Origin: Paralichthys olivaceus
Taxonomy: Eukaryota; Chordata; Actinopteri; Pleuronectiformes; Paralichthyidae
Direction of reading: 5' to 3'
DNA: 64,000 nt
NCBI RefSeq assembly: GCF_024713975.1
Contig: NC_091112.1
Location: 11,020,001 to 11,084,000, forward strand
The position numbers and the translations under genes were made by a program. Positions 1 to 19,900 of this stretch are shown here, piece after piece. Within the stretch, counting starts at the first letter, position 1; each line of letters opens with the position of its first letter. The notes beneath the pieces are model-generated. The model had not been told where the DNA came from, searched no databases, and was given only the letters and a program-made list of their open reading frames with translations.

Positions 1-3000
1 GCAGAAATTGGGTTCAGTGTCACACTGAGACACACACACCCCTGGTCCAGAGCGGACAAAGCCCAGCCTACAGCCGTCAGCCCCCATGGCACCACCCAGG
101 CCGACCCCATCGTCCTTGTCTGGCCCTGGCATTGGAGGAACAGGTGAGGAGGGCCCACTCTCCACTTTAGGCTTCACATTGTCAGGGACAGCAGGAGAAC
201 CAGAAAGGAGAGGATTCTCATCCTCCATGTCAGCTGGGGGTGAAGGCGTGGGCTCGGGCTCCGGGGTCGTATCTAACGCTGAGAGGTCATCATCAGGTGC
301 AAGGTAGTCGTAAAAGTCAGACAGCGTCCATGCGGTGGGGTCTGCCCCTTTCTGCTTCTGGGGCTTGGGGACTTTTGCCAAATCCAAAGCGTCAGAGGGC
401 ACAACATCCGGTGCCGGGCTGTGGAAAGCCACGGTGATGACGTCATCGGTCAAGGGGTTTCCAGGCTGGTCTGGACCTGCACCACCAGCAGTGAGCTCCT
501 CCCCGACAGGTGGGTCCTCCTCCACGAAGTCTAGGTGGACGTGTTTGCGAAAATGGTGATGTTTGGTGGAGCTGAGAGGGAGTTTGGCCCCGAGACCTGC
601 TCCGATCAGGTGGTCTCTCTCTGCTGAGTCATCACTTAGCATCATCCTGGCGTTCAAGGCCTCCTTGTTGAGAGATGATTGGTTGTGGTGATGATGGCGC
701 CTGGTCAGTGAATGCCTCCCTGTCAATGAGACACAATAAAAGGTTATCAGATAGTCCAGTGATTTAGTTTTGGATTTCCCCTCACAAGTGACCGTTTAAA
801 CAAAAAAGAGAAAAGATGAGATTCTCTCTACAACTAAGGATTTTGGATTATGGATTTTCATTAAAAAGATCATAGTCTCAAAGCCTCAGTCGAGACAACT
901 GTGATGGCACCACCAAGGTTTCTTTGCTCAGCGTAGACAAAGCTCTCCAGAGCCACTGGAGACACATCACGCTGCTGTTTCACAGGCTGCATCGTCCTTA
1001 ATGTGACAGGTAGACTGACTTTGATGTGTAAAAATGAATCCAGTGCCTCTTTAACATAATCTTATTGTCACACACTGCATCAAAGACAAGTTTTTCAGTT
1101 ATTTTTTCTGATTTCATCTAAATATAGAGGACAAAATCATGAAGAGAAGCTTGTATAAACACATTTAAAGCTTATCTCTTGAACTGGAGCCGATCCCATG
1201 GTGTCGTCTCTGTTTTGTTTTATAAAGATTGTGGCCCAAGGATGAAGGATGAATAATTTAAAAGGATCCCTACAGTATTCTGCAGAAAGTGCCTTCAGGC
1301 TGCAGTTGGCCAGGAGAATACTGTGAAGTCACACTATCCATCTACGAAACAATTTAAAAAAAGCACAACATGCACATAAAACTGATTTAAGTGTGTCTCA
1401 AGAGCTAAGTGATTAATTGAGAAAGAAATCAGAACAAGAGCCGAGGAGTGACGTGTAATCAGACTGTGGAGATGTAGGATTAAGCACATCGAGTGAGTGA
1501 CTAATGTGCTCTGGTGACCGAGACTGGGCGAGGATTAGATTAGGAATTAGAGCTATAGGTTAGAGGCCGACTGGTCAGGGACTTCGCCTCAACTTGGCAA
1601 TCTGCAGAGGAAGATGTACACACGCAGTCAAAGAAACAGACAAGGAAACAAAGAGATAAAGAGATATAACCACAAAGGAATTCTTAAAAACCTTTTAACG
1701 TGCAGCAGGTGACCTCTGTGCCATTACAAATCCACGCTGTGCAGTCAAATGTTCTTCATATCAACAGGACTTTATTCTGTTTTATCTTTTAGTATTTTCC
1801 CTGGTGGTTGCTTTATACAGTATTAAGTGAACAGATATAATATTGAGTTTTATCTTCTCACCTAACTCTTGGCAGGAAATCTAATTTGTGCGTCCCCCAA
1901 AATGTTTTTAGGGGAAACTAAAGTGAACAAGACAGAGAGACAGACCCCAGTAGGGAATATTTTTCTTGCACTTGAGGTACCTTTTCCACAGTGGACTGAT
2001 TTTTTTAAAAATAATTCCACGTCTTCATACTTTTCCATTGGCCTGGTACATCTGCACAAACAGCCAAACCCATCCAGATACTTGGCCGGACAGCTTCTGT
2101 CCCATTGCCACCCTGGAATCGCAGCGTCCCTCCAATGAGATCGCAGCTTCCTGTGTCTGCCACTTCATTCAGGGCTAATACAAAAACCATCTGAACGTGA
2201 CTGGAGTCACAAAGACTAGTGGTGGCTGAGGAAGCATGAGATTCACCTCTCTTACAAACACACACACACATACTGCTGTTGCCATGGTGAGATGCAAAGA
2301 GGTGCCATGTTGAAAAGAGGAGTGGGGTGAGGGAGTTGCAGTGGAAACAGAGAATCCAGTGTTAGCTCTCTCTCTCTCTTGTTTTTCAATCAATCAGCCA
2401 GCGAGTCAGTTTGTGTTTTATGCCAACTCCATCTGTGGGAAAAACCGAGCTGGAATGAGTTGGAATACTTCACAGTTTGTGTAAAGAGATAGACACGCTG
2501 CACCGGTTACAACTGATTACAACTGAATCAAATTTCATTTACAGGTTCAATCTGCCAATTTGTTCCCTGTCGAGACTTAGATGCTGCTTCCTGTCAGCAG
2601 CTGGCAGCAGCCTCATAGAGATTACAAGAGCAAGAAGAGAGCATGAAAAGATTACAAGAGCAACACAAGCAAATTGAAGGCACGAGTACCCGCTTAGCTA
2701 TTTGACTTCCGTCTGAGAAAGGGTGCGATTTGTGCCTGTTACTGAGCTCCTCACCTCTGGCATCATGCTGAGCGTGTCGCCATGGTAACACGAATCTACC
2801 TGAGGTCACTGTGACTGGCTAGATTCCCGGCAGCAGTGGCCTTATCAGCAGCATGCAGAGGGAATTATGGGTAGGTGTCCTATTGTTCGACGGAGACTGA
2901 CATATTCATATAAATAAACCTGACTCTGAACAACTACAACCATATTCACAGACTGGCCCCTGAGGAATTAAGTGGATGCACTTTTAGAGAATGTTACACT

Positions 3001-5256
3001 GCATGTGTCCAGCTGATCACTTATTTGGTATTTGCATTATTTGGTCAACCTGCAACCCTCGTCCTGTGTAAATTTTAGCTTTTAAAACCATAAATAGTTT
3101 CATGTCCTCCCTTTCTGTGTGCGTGCATGAGAAAGTCAAGGAGACGCTGATGATCTGATCCATTGTGACATGTCATGAGCTTTCTGGGGCTACAGGGCAG
3201 ATGGACCTCACAGTGTGTGTTCATTCAGACAGTGGACAAACACACACACTAACATGGCGGAGCACCCAGGAGTCTGGATTGGATCCATACTGTCTTACAT
3301 CGCCTTCCATGATAACCTGTTTGCATGTGTGCATCATCAGAATATTAATCATCAATTTCGATCATATCGATTGATCCTTTAAAGCAAAATGACTAAATTC
3401 AATGTTTACAGTTTCTCAAATGTGCTCTTCCTTTTTAATTTACTTGGTTTATAAGGGTCATAGATTGAAGCTATAATGATCAGTTTTTGGTTTACAGATG
3501 CATTGATTCAGCTGATATGATTATTTCAGAGGATGTTTTGTTGAACTGTTGCCTTATTCATAGAGATGCTCCTCCAATTCAGCCTATACCTGCATTGATC
3601 TATAAGGGGACGACAGAGTAGCCAAATAGGAACACAATGCCTGTATAATTGAATGCAATTTATTATTATTCATAATAAGAAACTTTATGTGTACAGCAGC
3701 TTTCAAATTATAATTTTACAATTTTTGATCTTATGTTGTTTTTACTCTTTTCACATGTGTAACGCTTTTATTTTTGTGTTTATGCTCTAATGCTGTGTGA
3801 TTGTTTGCCTTCAATTTTTCATTTTTAAATGAAAAATTGCTTGTAAAGCAACTAGGTTTTGAAAGGTGCTATAAACTTTAATCTTATATTATTATTATTC
3901 CTATTATTAGTATTGTACAGGACAGAAACATCTGTCACTGCAGGCTCCAGAATAACCATCGAGCTGGTTCAGCTCTCTATAACACATCATGCATGTGTTC
4001 CTAATAAACTGTCAACTGGGACTAAATGAGGAATCACAACGTCCCTTTAATGAGGCTGATCACTGAGAAGCCGCGTGTGAACATGACAGACAGTGTTTAC
4101 TGGTCAATATGTCACAGTGTTCACGCCTGCTTACACATCGAGGGCGCGAGATGCGGCGAGAGACGCAGGGGGAGGCGCCTGCCCACGTGAACCTCTGCGA
4201 CCCTGCGCGTGCACGAGGTGGCCACCCTGTTGCTGGGCAGCGGCGGCGTTCATTTCATTTCTATTTCTCACAGACAGACAGAGAGACAGACAGAGAGGCA
4301 TGCACACAGAGACAGAGGCAGGGACACGTTATTGTCCCCACACTGCAGCACCGTCTGCAGGGGTGGACAGCAAATGATCAGGCCGGGGGATGGAAGGCTT
4401 GTTGCGGGCCTCAGTTGTCTCGGGCTTCCCCTGGATGTCTGGAGGAATTCAGACCCCCCCACCCCTGCAGACTGACCCACTGTACATGGCCCTAATCCCG
4501 TTTTTGTCTGGGCCACGCACCGCCGCTGCTGCAGCACTGACCTGACAAATGTCTCCCCGATCTCCCACAGACCTACAGTGCTTCTCTTTTCTGCAGCATC
4601 ACAGCTCTAAACACTGACAACAAGACTTTGATATTACATAGCTACAGGTTTGTGAACGGGCGTGAGATTGGATCAGACCGTGCAGTGGCCGGATCAGTGG
4701 TTCAAGTGTCATTAATAATCAATATAGCAGCTCTCAACATGAGCAAATCTCAGATCACACCAATGGATTTGTCTGCACAGGTTAGTAATTCACAGAATAC
4801 TATTTATCTGCAAGAAAACCCAATGACATCATGGGTGTCAAAAGGCAAATGACTGCATTTAAATTTTGATGCATTTAAAAGATCAGTGTATTAAACTGAA
4901 CTGAATAAGAAGATCAGCCTATCAAAGCTCTGCAGGCTACTCTCTACAGATTAAAATAATCCCAGTGCTCACAACAGATCATTTTATTTCATATTAAACA
5001 GTGATGTCCATGTTTTAAATGGCAGCTGCTTTCAATTGACATTTTCCACATTACAGCCAATGCAGGTGTGATCTGATTCATGCACGTGCGCGCTTGCATG
5101 CATGCAACAAACACACACTCACACACGCGCGCACACGCACAGGGTGGGACACCGGTACGGAGCAGCGGACTCACCGTGTGCAGACAGGGGGGCGATGACC
5201 AGGGACATGGTCATCAGCACCTGCCAGGCCCCCAGACCTCCGTTCCCGCGCGGCAT
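1..5256 (-). CDS. cspg5: Chondroitin sulfate proteoglycan 5 / neuroglycan C, 5' part (partial)
   Basis: Two coding exons are seen: exon 1 at 5256-5175 and exon 2 at 719-1, which runs off the left edge. Together they give 267 residues in one open frame. Exon 1 encodes a start Met followed by a hydrophobic stretch typical of a signal peptide (WQVLMTMSLVIAPLSA) and ends at a GTGAGT donor. Exon 2 begins with a basic His-rich stretch (RRHHHHNQ), has several Ser-Gly pairs that could carry chondroitin sulfate, an acidic segment (WTLSDFYDYLAPDDDLS), then MEDENPLL and a cysteine-containing start of the membrane-proximal EGF-like region (CRLGFVRSG...C..QC). As recalled, mammalian CSPG5 has the same order, with the counterparts LEDENELL and CRSGFVRHNGSC. 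The family is a neural type I transmembrane proteoglycan with roles in neurite and synapse development. The EGF remainder, the membrane segment and the cytoplasmic tail lie outside the window. Adjacency to smarcc1 matches human 3p21 as recalled. Confidence 0.88.
720..5174 (-). other. cspg5 intron 1, no gene recognised
   Basis: This is the 4.5 kb intron between the signal-peptide exon and the large exon of cspg5. It starts with GTGAGT on the minus strand at 5174-5169 and ends with an AG at 721-720. Mostly AT-rich unique sequence. It holds a GC-rich patch with CpGs at about 4140-4250, a short CAGA/GACA repeat at about 4270-4300 and a 13-bp perfect inverted repeat at 3812-3839. The open frames in the GC patch have no start context, splice partners or family resemblance, so I do not call a gene. 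Confidence 0.7.
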
Positions 5257-5730
5257 CACGGAGCCTGTTCCCGGTGACTGGTCCACTCACGCGCACTCTG
5301 GCTCCCGCTCCTCGGTCTGCAGACAGTGGGCAGCTCGATAATCCTGCGCGACGGCTCCTGCAAAGTTCAGATCTTGCCGGTTGTCGCCATGTCTCCGGTA
5401 AACGTGTACAAGCGGGTATACGTGCGTGTGTGTGAGTGAACCGTCTATCGGCTCGGGTTCGGTTCCATTGTGCCCACCTCCTCCACACCGTCAGCGCGCG
5501 CGTGTCGCTCCGGGTCCGTCGGTGGCACCGCGGGGAGTAGTAGTAGTGATGCGCGCGGCCGGCAGCGGGTCTGCAGAGACGCTTTTAATGAACCGGCTCC
5601 GGTCTGTCGGTACCTGCTGCCTGCGTGCGATCTGGCGTTAAGTCTTTTCCCTTTGGCTTCATGGGCGATGAGCGGCACAGCACGGCACGGTGCGACGTGG
5701 AACGGCACGGCACTGCGCGCGCACTGTGCG
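5257..5730 (-). promoter_or_regulatory. cspg5: CpG-rich promoter and 5' UTR region of cspg5
   Basis: The bases just upstream of the cspg5 start codon are markedly richer in G+C and CpG than their surroundings, with many CGCG and GCGC steps up to about 5730. This is the usual look of a CpG-island promoter. I see no clear TATA box, and the transcription start cannot be placed by eye. Confidence 0.55.
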
Positions 5731-5914
5731 CTTGGGTGTCAAAGTGCCAACACACACACAAGCAAAGGGAAAGAGAGAGAGGGGGACACACGCAGACAGA
5801 CAGACACACACCAGAGTCTAGCCTCAGTGTGATGGAGCTTGTGTAGACTGGAGGATTTAAGCAGCTTCTTTTGTCACTGGAAGTCAATATGCTCCATTTT
5901 ACACCACTGCTAAT

Positions 5915-5916
<2 letters not shown>

Positions 5917-5996
<80 letters not shown>
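5917..5996. repeat. GT microsatellite, 80 bp
   Basis: Uninterrupted GT dinucleotide run of 40 units upstream of cspg5. A second GT run lies at 6105-6147. It creates spurious poly Val-Cys and Thr-His open frames on the two strands. Confidence 0.97.
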
Positions 5997-5999
<3 letters not shown>

Positions 6000-6101
6000 T
6001 GTGTTTGTGTGAACATGGTTCCAAGTCTCTCTGTCTCTCTCTCTGGGTGGTGTTAACATATCAAGGAGTTATTTGGGTGCATGTTGCTTTTGGCCACAGA
6101 G

Positions 6102-6104
<3 letters not shown>

Positions 6105-6150
<46 letters not shown>

Positions 6151-6420
6151 CTATTTAGGACCTTTTACAGCATATACTGTTCTTGTCAAAACCAGTAAAC
6201 CTCATGAGAGCCAAAGCTTGGTCCTAATGAGACAGCACCTAATGTCTGAGGTCCTGGTAAAGTTAGTGGTCAGAGGTGAATTGTGGTTAGGTTGATGTTG
6301 GGGTTAGGCATTAATCGATCAGGCTAAAGATAAGGTTTTGGTAAGGGTGTTCACCATGAATGGAAGTCAATGCAGAGTCCCAAGAAGTACAACTGCACAA
6401 ACCTTTGTGTCCGTGTGTGT
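6105..6420. repeat. GT run followed by a dispersed repeat copy
   Basis: A TG/GT run (6105-6147) is followed by a sequence with the landmarks TTAGGACCTTTT, a GAGGTCCTGGTAA block, TGGTTAGGTTGATG, GGGGTTAGGCATT and ATGGAAGTCAATGCA. The same landmarks recur at about 32247-32462 and 32552-32752, and a related sequence occurs inverted at 54775-54935. It looks like a dispersed fish repeat associated with GT microsatellites. No coding capacity is visible. Confidence 0.7.
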
Positions 6421-7251
6421 TGGGTACAATGAACAGATGTCATTGTCTGGAGCGTATCCCACAATATAACAGTAAGAGGATTATCCACTTCCACCATGCA
6501 TCTGAACAGACACGTTGCCCCCCCACCATTTTATACATTCGCTCCTAAAGCATGATTTCTATTTTCTCGCTTTCTCCTTCCCACCACACCCCCTCAGCGC
6601 TTCTCACGTCGCCTTTGCACCACTACCTTTTACCATCTTCTCCTCTATCACCCCACATAGTTTAGCAGAACTGCTTCCAAATTCATGTGCAATATGTAAA
6701 CACACTTCTCTGTGACACAAATCCACTTTCCTGTTTCTCTCTCTTTTCCATTACAAACAGCAAACAAAAGTGGCCAGTGGAGGGCTGACTTAAGCACTCT
6801 CCTCCTTAACTGGATTAAGTCAAATTCATTATGAAATGATTTAGAACAAGTACTGTGTTCCTAAAGCAAACAAATTGCTGCTTCGCCTGACGAACTGGCA
6901 GTGAATTGATCCCAGCCCCTGTTGTGTGCAGCGTCCTGCTGCTCCCCATCAATTATCCTTCAAACACACACACACAAACCCAAACCAAGTTCATTCCTCA
7001 CAGCCCCCCCACTCAGTGACAGAAGAGTGGGATTTTTGTGCAAGAAGGAGCTGGCAAAGTGTGAGAGGAATAGATAGAGAAAAGGACAGCAGCAAGGGGG
7101 GAAGAGAGAGGCCGTGAGAGTGTGTGAGATGAAGAGGATTGATAGATATGGCTAAGCATTGAAGGGAGGGAGCTAGAGAGTGGTGGAGATAGAGAAATAT
7201 GAAAATGTTCACTGATGCACTGCCAAACAGAGCAGAACGAAATTGCTTTTA

Positions 7252-7270
7252 CCCCCCCCCCCCCCCCCCC
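7252..7270. repeat. Poly-C homopolymer, 19 bases
   Basis: Run of 19 C residues after a T-rich stretch. Shorter C or G runs occur at about 36931-36942, 50227-50240 and 51497-51510. Such runs are prone to sequencing-length error. Confidence 0.95.
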
Positions 7271-8305
7271 ACACGCACATTTCTGCCATGATAAATACAC
7301 ACAAACATGCACATCATGTCTTTCAACTCTCACTCTTCCAGTAACAATTTAATTTGTCGCAGTAGAGGAAGTTACTTCTCAGATTATGTGGCAAGGAAAT
7401 AGAATTATTTTCTCGTGCAGGAGGAACAGATGGATCTTACTGGGAAACAGAATGGAGGAATAAAGCACACCTTAGTCCACGCCAAAGCTCTGTGCGTGTG
7501 CTGGTGCACGTTGTGCTCAGGCCACGTCGGTTTTTCCATCCTGTGTTCCCGAGTTGAACAGTGAGGGGTGGACAGGATGTCCAAATGCCCTCCAGTGCAT
7601 ACTCTGTGTGAATGTGTGCGCAATGTTGCAACACTCCAGGGAGAAGAAGAAGCTGCTTATTAAACTAGAAATATGGCAGCGGATCCCAATGTATGGGTCA
7701 TGGCTCTCATAAGATGCCACAGAACAAACCTGAAGAGTCAGGAGAGTCTCAATATTAAAATATATAGTTTCTGGTGAGTTTCACTTTTTCAGTTCTGAAA
7801 TAGAGGGGAAATAAGATAAAGAGGGGAAACAAATTTAAAAAAAAAATCACACTTGGTTAGTAAAATAAAAAAATGGTCCTATGTATGTCAAAAGATAAAT
7901 ATAGGTTCAATTCATTTTTTTATATTAAATATAGGTTCAATTCTTAATGTGTAAAATGCAAACTTCAGTCAGTGCTCAGTGATAGATGAAGTTACAATTT
8001 AATTAACTGGTGACTGATTCTTCAAACATCAAAAAAACAAGAGAAAAAAACATACTGCTCCTGCTGTGTCATCAGAGTGTCCGTAAGCCCAGACTTGTAT
8101 CATGGCTATTTTGGCCTCATTTCTGGGTAGTGGGAGGAAGTGGAGACGTGTTGTCCATCTTAATATACAGTATGATCCAAGTATTCAGTAGTTATGCATA
8201 CTAAAAGTATAGGACACTGTGTGTACCTCCCAAACGTCAATATACACACTAACAATGAACCAGTTGGATGAGAACAGACAAAACAAAAACTTCATATAAA
8301 ACAAC

Positions 8306-8311
8306 TTTATT
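8306..8311 (-). terminator. smarcc1: Polyadenylation signal AATAAA for smarcc1
   Basis: AATAAA on the minus strand, about 225 bases after the smarcc1 stop codon (8535-8537). It is the first canonical hexamer seen downstream and would give a short 3' UTR. Confidence 0.65.
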
Positions 8312-8454
8312 GAGTTGAGTTCAATCTGCAGATTTCTCAACTCTGACATCAGAGCACAAATATTTCAATATTTATAAACGTGTGACCGCTGAGCATTTAC
8401 AGACTTCACTTTTAAGCAGTTGCTGCTGAACGTTTATGCCAGTGTTACATTGTT

Positions 8455-8474
8455 ATGTGTGTGTGTGTGTGTGT
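8455..8474. repeat. Short GT repeat in the smarcc1 3' UTR
   Basis: About 20 bases of GT alternation between the smarcc1 stop codon and its poly(A) signal, followed by a second short GT block near 8500-8518. Confidence 0.85.
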
Positions 8475-8534
8475 CCTGATTGAAGGAGGACGGATGGTTG
8501 TGTATGTGTGTGTGTGTCTTGTTTCCTTATTATT

Positions 8535-16401
<7,867 letters not shown>

Positions 16402-16959
16402 AATAAACCGAGATTAATTTCAAACGGGAGAACAACACGGGCTAGCGCGCTCGCTAGCTTCTTTGCGCTCTCGCCTTCTCTCGCGAGACTCAGCGCAGTT
16501 GTCGCAGTTTTGCTGTTTACTTCCTTTTTTTCTCGCCTCGTTTCCAGGTGTCGTTTTAATTGTATTGCGCTTTTTAATGTTGGTATCACACGTTTAAAAT
16601 GTATATGTAATGTGCAATAATGTTGTTTTGTGTACAACAGAATACATTTCATTTGTAGCAAGCGAGGACTCTTACGTCTTTATTCCATTACAAGGAAGTA
16701 ACTGCGCTGGACATGTAAACAAGTGAAAAGTGTAATTGGTTCGCATGTTGTGATTCATATACTTAAATGTCTTATGTATTAATCTTACTGTTCGTTTCTC
16801 TGCTCATATGATTATTAGTGTGGTATTGTCTCTGATCCAGACAGCTGTGGCAGAGTTTGTCATATTTAGCATCTGCAAAAACCCACAGACCCTCACACCT
16901 TCAGACAAACCAGGCACCTGTGTGTAATATTAACATCTGCTCATCATATCTCTCCCCAG
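16402..16959. promoter_or_regulatory. Shared head-to-head promoter of smarcc1 and aste1
   Basis: The smarcc1 start codon (minus) and the first coding exon of aste1 (plus, acceptor AG at 16958-16959) are only about 560 bases apart and point away from each other. The smarcc1 side (16430-16500) is CpG-rich. Because aste1's coding exon begins at a splice acceptor, aste1 must have a non-coding first exon in this interval or overlapping the smarcc1 5' UTR. I cannot place its donor with confidence. No TATA box is apparent. Confidence 0.65.
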
Positions 16960-16973
16960 GCCCTCAGGATCCA

Positions 16974-19900
16974 ATGGGTGTCCAGGGTCTAACCACCTTT
17001 GTGGAGGGGAACACGCACCTCCTCCAAGACGTGAAGTTTAGGGACAGCAGCCTAGTTATTGATGGCTCCAGTCTGTACTACCGCCTTTACTTCACCTCCT
17101 CCTTGGACCAGCAACACGGTGGTGACTATGATGCCTTCGCTCGCAGAGTTATCAATTTCCTCTCGGCGTTGGCAGCCTGCAACATCCGGCCCTATGTGGT
17201 ACTTGATGGAGGTAAGTTTTCATTGGTATTGGTTCCTTCATTTCAGGGAATGCTATGTCCTATCATTACAATTAGTTAAACATGTTCTTTTTTATGACCA
17301 AGATAGAAATTCACAGATCTTTAATTTCTGTCAAAATTAGGTCAATTTTCACCTACCCAGGTAATGATAGCTGTCAGTTCGTTCCCCAGTTGGTTGAAAT
17401 AATAATTCCTTGAATTTTAACATCTACTTTTTTTTCCTCAGATAAAAAGTTATTATTCTGGTAGTTTTTCCTCATCTTTCAGGATATTGCACCTTGTACA
17501 TATTGTTAAGCCCTATGAGGCAAAATGTGATACAACAAAAATATGATTTGATATTTTATATATGAAAAATAACAATAATGGAATCAAAACATTTACCTGA
17601 ACCTGCACCAAGTCTTTAAATCAGTAATGTTTGTCTTTTTACGATTTTAAGGTATGGATCCCAGTGACAAGAAGTTTTCCACTCTACGACAACGTCTACA
17701 GTCCAAGATAAGGGAGGCAGATAATCTCTCTCATGGCCGCAATGGCTCCCTTCTCCCCATCCTCACAAAAAACGTCTTCATTCAGGTCCTCATTCAAAGA
17801 AGAATCCCACTAGTCCAGTGTCCAGCTGAGGCTGACAGGGAGATCGCATGTTTGGCTCATCACTGGAAATGTCCAGTTCTTGCCAACGACAGTGACTTTT
17901 ACATCTTTGACCTACCAGGTGTGAGTCATGTTAGGATTTTAATTACTGTATCCATATCGTCCATTATTCTTTGTTCTGACTTTTTTTCATTTGTTACAAG
18001 TTGTTTTTGTCTTCTGTGTGTCATCTTAGGTGGTTACCTACCGCTCAGTTCTTTCCAGTGGACCAACCTTAACGGTAAAGCCCCTGATCGCTACATCTCA
18101 GCTCGGTGCTATACCACTAACGGCCTTTGTCGCTGGTTTGGAAGCCTGAACCAGGAGTTGCTACCCTTGTGTGCCGTCTTGACTGGAAATGACTATGGCA
18201 CTCCAAAAGAGGCTGAAACACTTCTTGCTATCTTAGATGTGAATGCATTAGTGAGGGGTGGTGGCAAGGGTAAAGGTAGAGCAACCAACTCCCGCATCGA
18301 GGGCCTCCTCCTCTGGCTTTCTTCTTTTTCAACCCCGGCGGAAGCCCTGACGGAGGTGAACAGGTTAATGGGGGAAGGAAGCGGAAGGGGCAACAGAGGA
18401 CAGAGAGGTGGGTTGAGTTCACACCTGCGGGCAGGTATGGAGGAGTACCACATCACCCCTCAAAGCTCTTTAGCTCACTGGTTCTCTGGAAATAAGGCAG
18501 CTCTAGGAGGGCAGATCTCTCAGCTCGCAAAGCTGCCAGAATGGCTTACCCATGCTGCAGCCAGGGGGCTGTTGAACGCCTTGGCAGTAGATGCTCTGGT
18601 GATGCACAGGGTTCTGCTGATCCCCCAGGTGGAGAACAGTAAACTGTCCAGCAGCCACTCTACTGCAAGAGCTATACGTCAGGCTATATATGGCATTCTA
18701 CAGCAAAGAGGCCCTGTTAATGTATCTCAGGCTAGAGGTGGCAGCGTGCAGTTACCAAAGGGCCGGGGAGGTGCTGTTAAAGCACAGGATATGAGGGAGC
18801 AAGAAAACATGAGCCAGGGTATGAGAGGTGGGAGAGGGCGAGGGGGAAGAGGAAGGGGAGGTGGTAACGGAAGTAGAGATATGGCTCAGGGTGTAATTTT
18901 ACACACACAGCAGGGTGTAAATGTGGGAATTAATATTGAACAAGCTGCTGGTGGAGCTACAATGCATGCCCAGGGCTCCACCGCCCCAATTTGTGTGGAC
19001 GAGTATGACCGTCTGGATCTGAACTTAAGGAAAAACCAAGTGGAGGCACATCCACCCAGAACCCAAATTTGTCTGGATACACTTGACCAGGTAAACCTTA
19101 AATAAAACATTCTGTCCAACCCCATATGTTTTTGTATGTGTGGGTGTAGTACAGTTGTATGATCATTTTCACAGTGTCGTCCATTGATTTTACACAGGTT
19201 CCCGTGGCGGTTCGTCTTTGTGTCCTGTTAGAAGTCTTGGGGGTTAAAGAGTCTGCGCTGGGTGCCGTTCCTCTCCACCTGAGGCTCGCTGTAGCAGTGA
19301 CAGGCTTCTGGCTGCGAGAGGCCACACCACCGCCCTTACAGCATGCGCTTCAGGCTTTGGTGCTGTGCATGGTTCATGGAGAAGTGTCCCGCAACAACCA
19401 GCCTGGTGCTTCCCATCACCAAAATGCTGGTTAGTTGTGTTCTATCTACAACTACACAGACCACAGAAATGTTCGCCCAAAAAAAAAGCAAACAGTCAAC
19501 CATCTCTAATGATCCAATACCCGTTGATGCCGTTTATCCACCTAGTCCAACAGCAAAACTGGGCTGCAGAGCACAGCGTGTGCGCAGGGCTGGACCGACA
19601 ACGTGCGAGACCAGGGGAGAGACGGGGCTTGGACATTGGAGCAGCTCACATTTTCAGCCAGTGGCAGGCCTGCCTCTGGAGTGCCATGTGTCTCAACCAG
19701 CTTCTGCTGCTGCCGCTGCCTGAACCCTACCTGTCATGGTAAGACACAGGGACACAAAAGACAGTAAAAGTTAGCATTTTCTACCTTCGATATCTAGACC
19801 TGCAACAAATTACTGTTTTAGTTAATGATTTATTTGTCATTTATTTTTGTGATTTTCTGTGAGTTTATTCTTTAAAATCTCAGACAGTGTTGGTAGATGT

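Larger units (their letters stand above)
5731..8305. other. Intergenic region between cspg5 and smarcc1
   Basis: No gene is recognised. It holds two GT microsatellites (5917-5996 and 6105-6147), a degenerate dispersed repeat copy directly after the second (about 6148-6420), a 19-base C run (7252-7270), and AT-rich DNA around 7740-8290. Open frames here come from GT or CA repeats, or have no homology signal. Confidence 0.7.

Noticed and set aside
4093-4537. Overlapping open frames in a GC patch of cspg5 intron 1
   Set aside because: Several frames are open at once because of base composition. No start context, splice partners or family resemblance.
5585-6295. Long open frames on both strands rich in Val-Cys or Thr-His
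   Set aside because: They are translations of the GT/CA microsatellites. The same applies to frames at 14487-15011, 32728-32934, 35015-35465, 39550-39942 and 41223-41540.
17919-18029. Aste1 exon 2 and exon 3 as one continuous exon
   Set aside because: The 111 bases are open in frame but encode a hydrophobic run (FFSFVTSCFCLLCVIL) absent from the family. Removing them at GT...AG restores the expected join.
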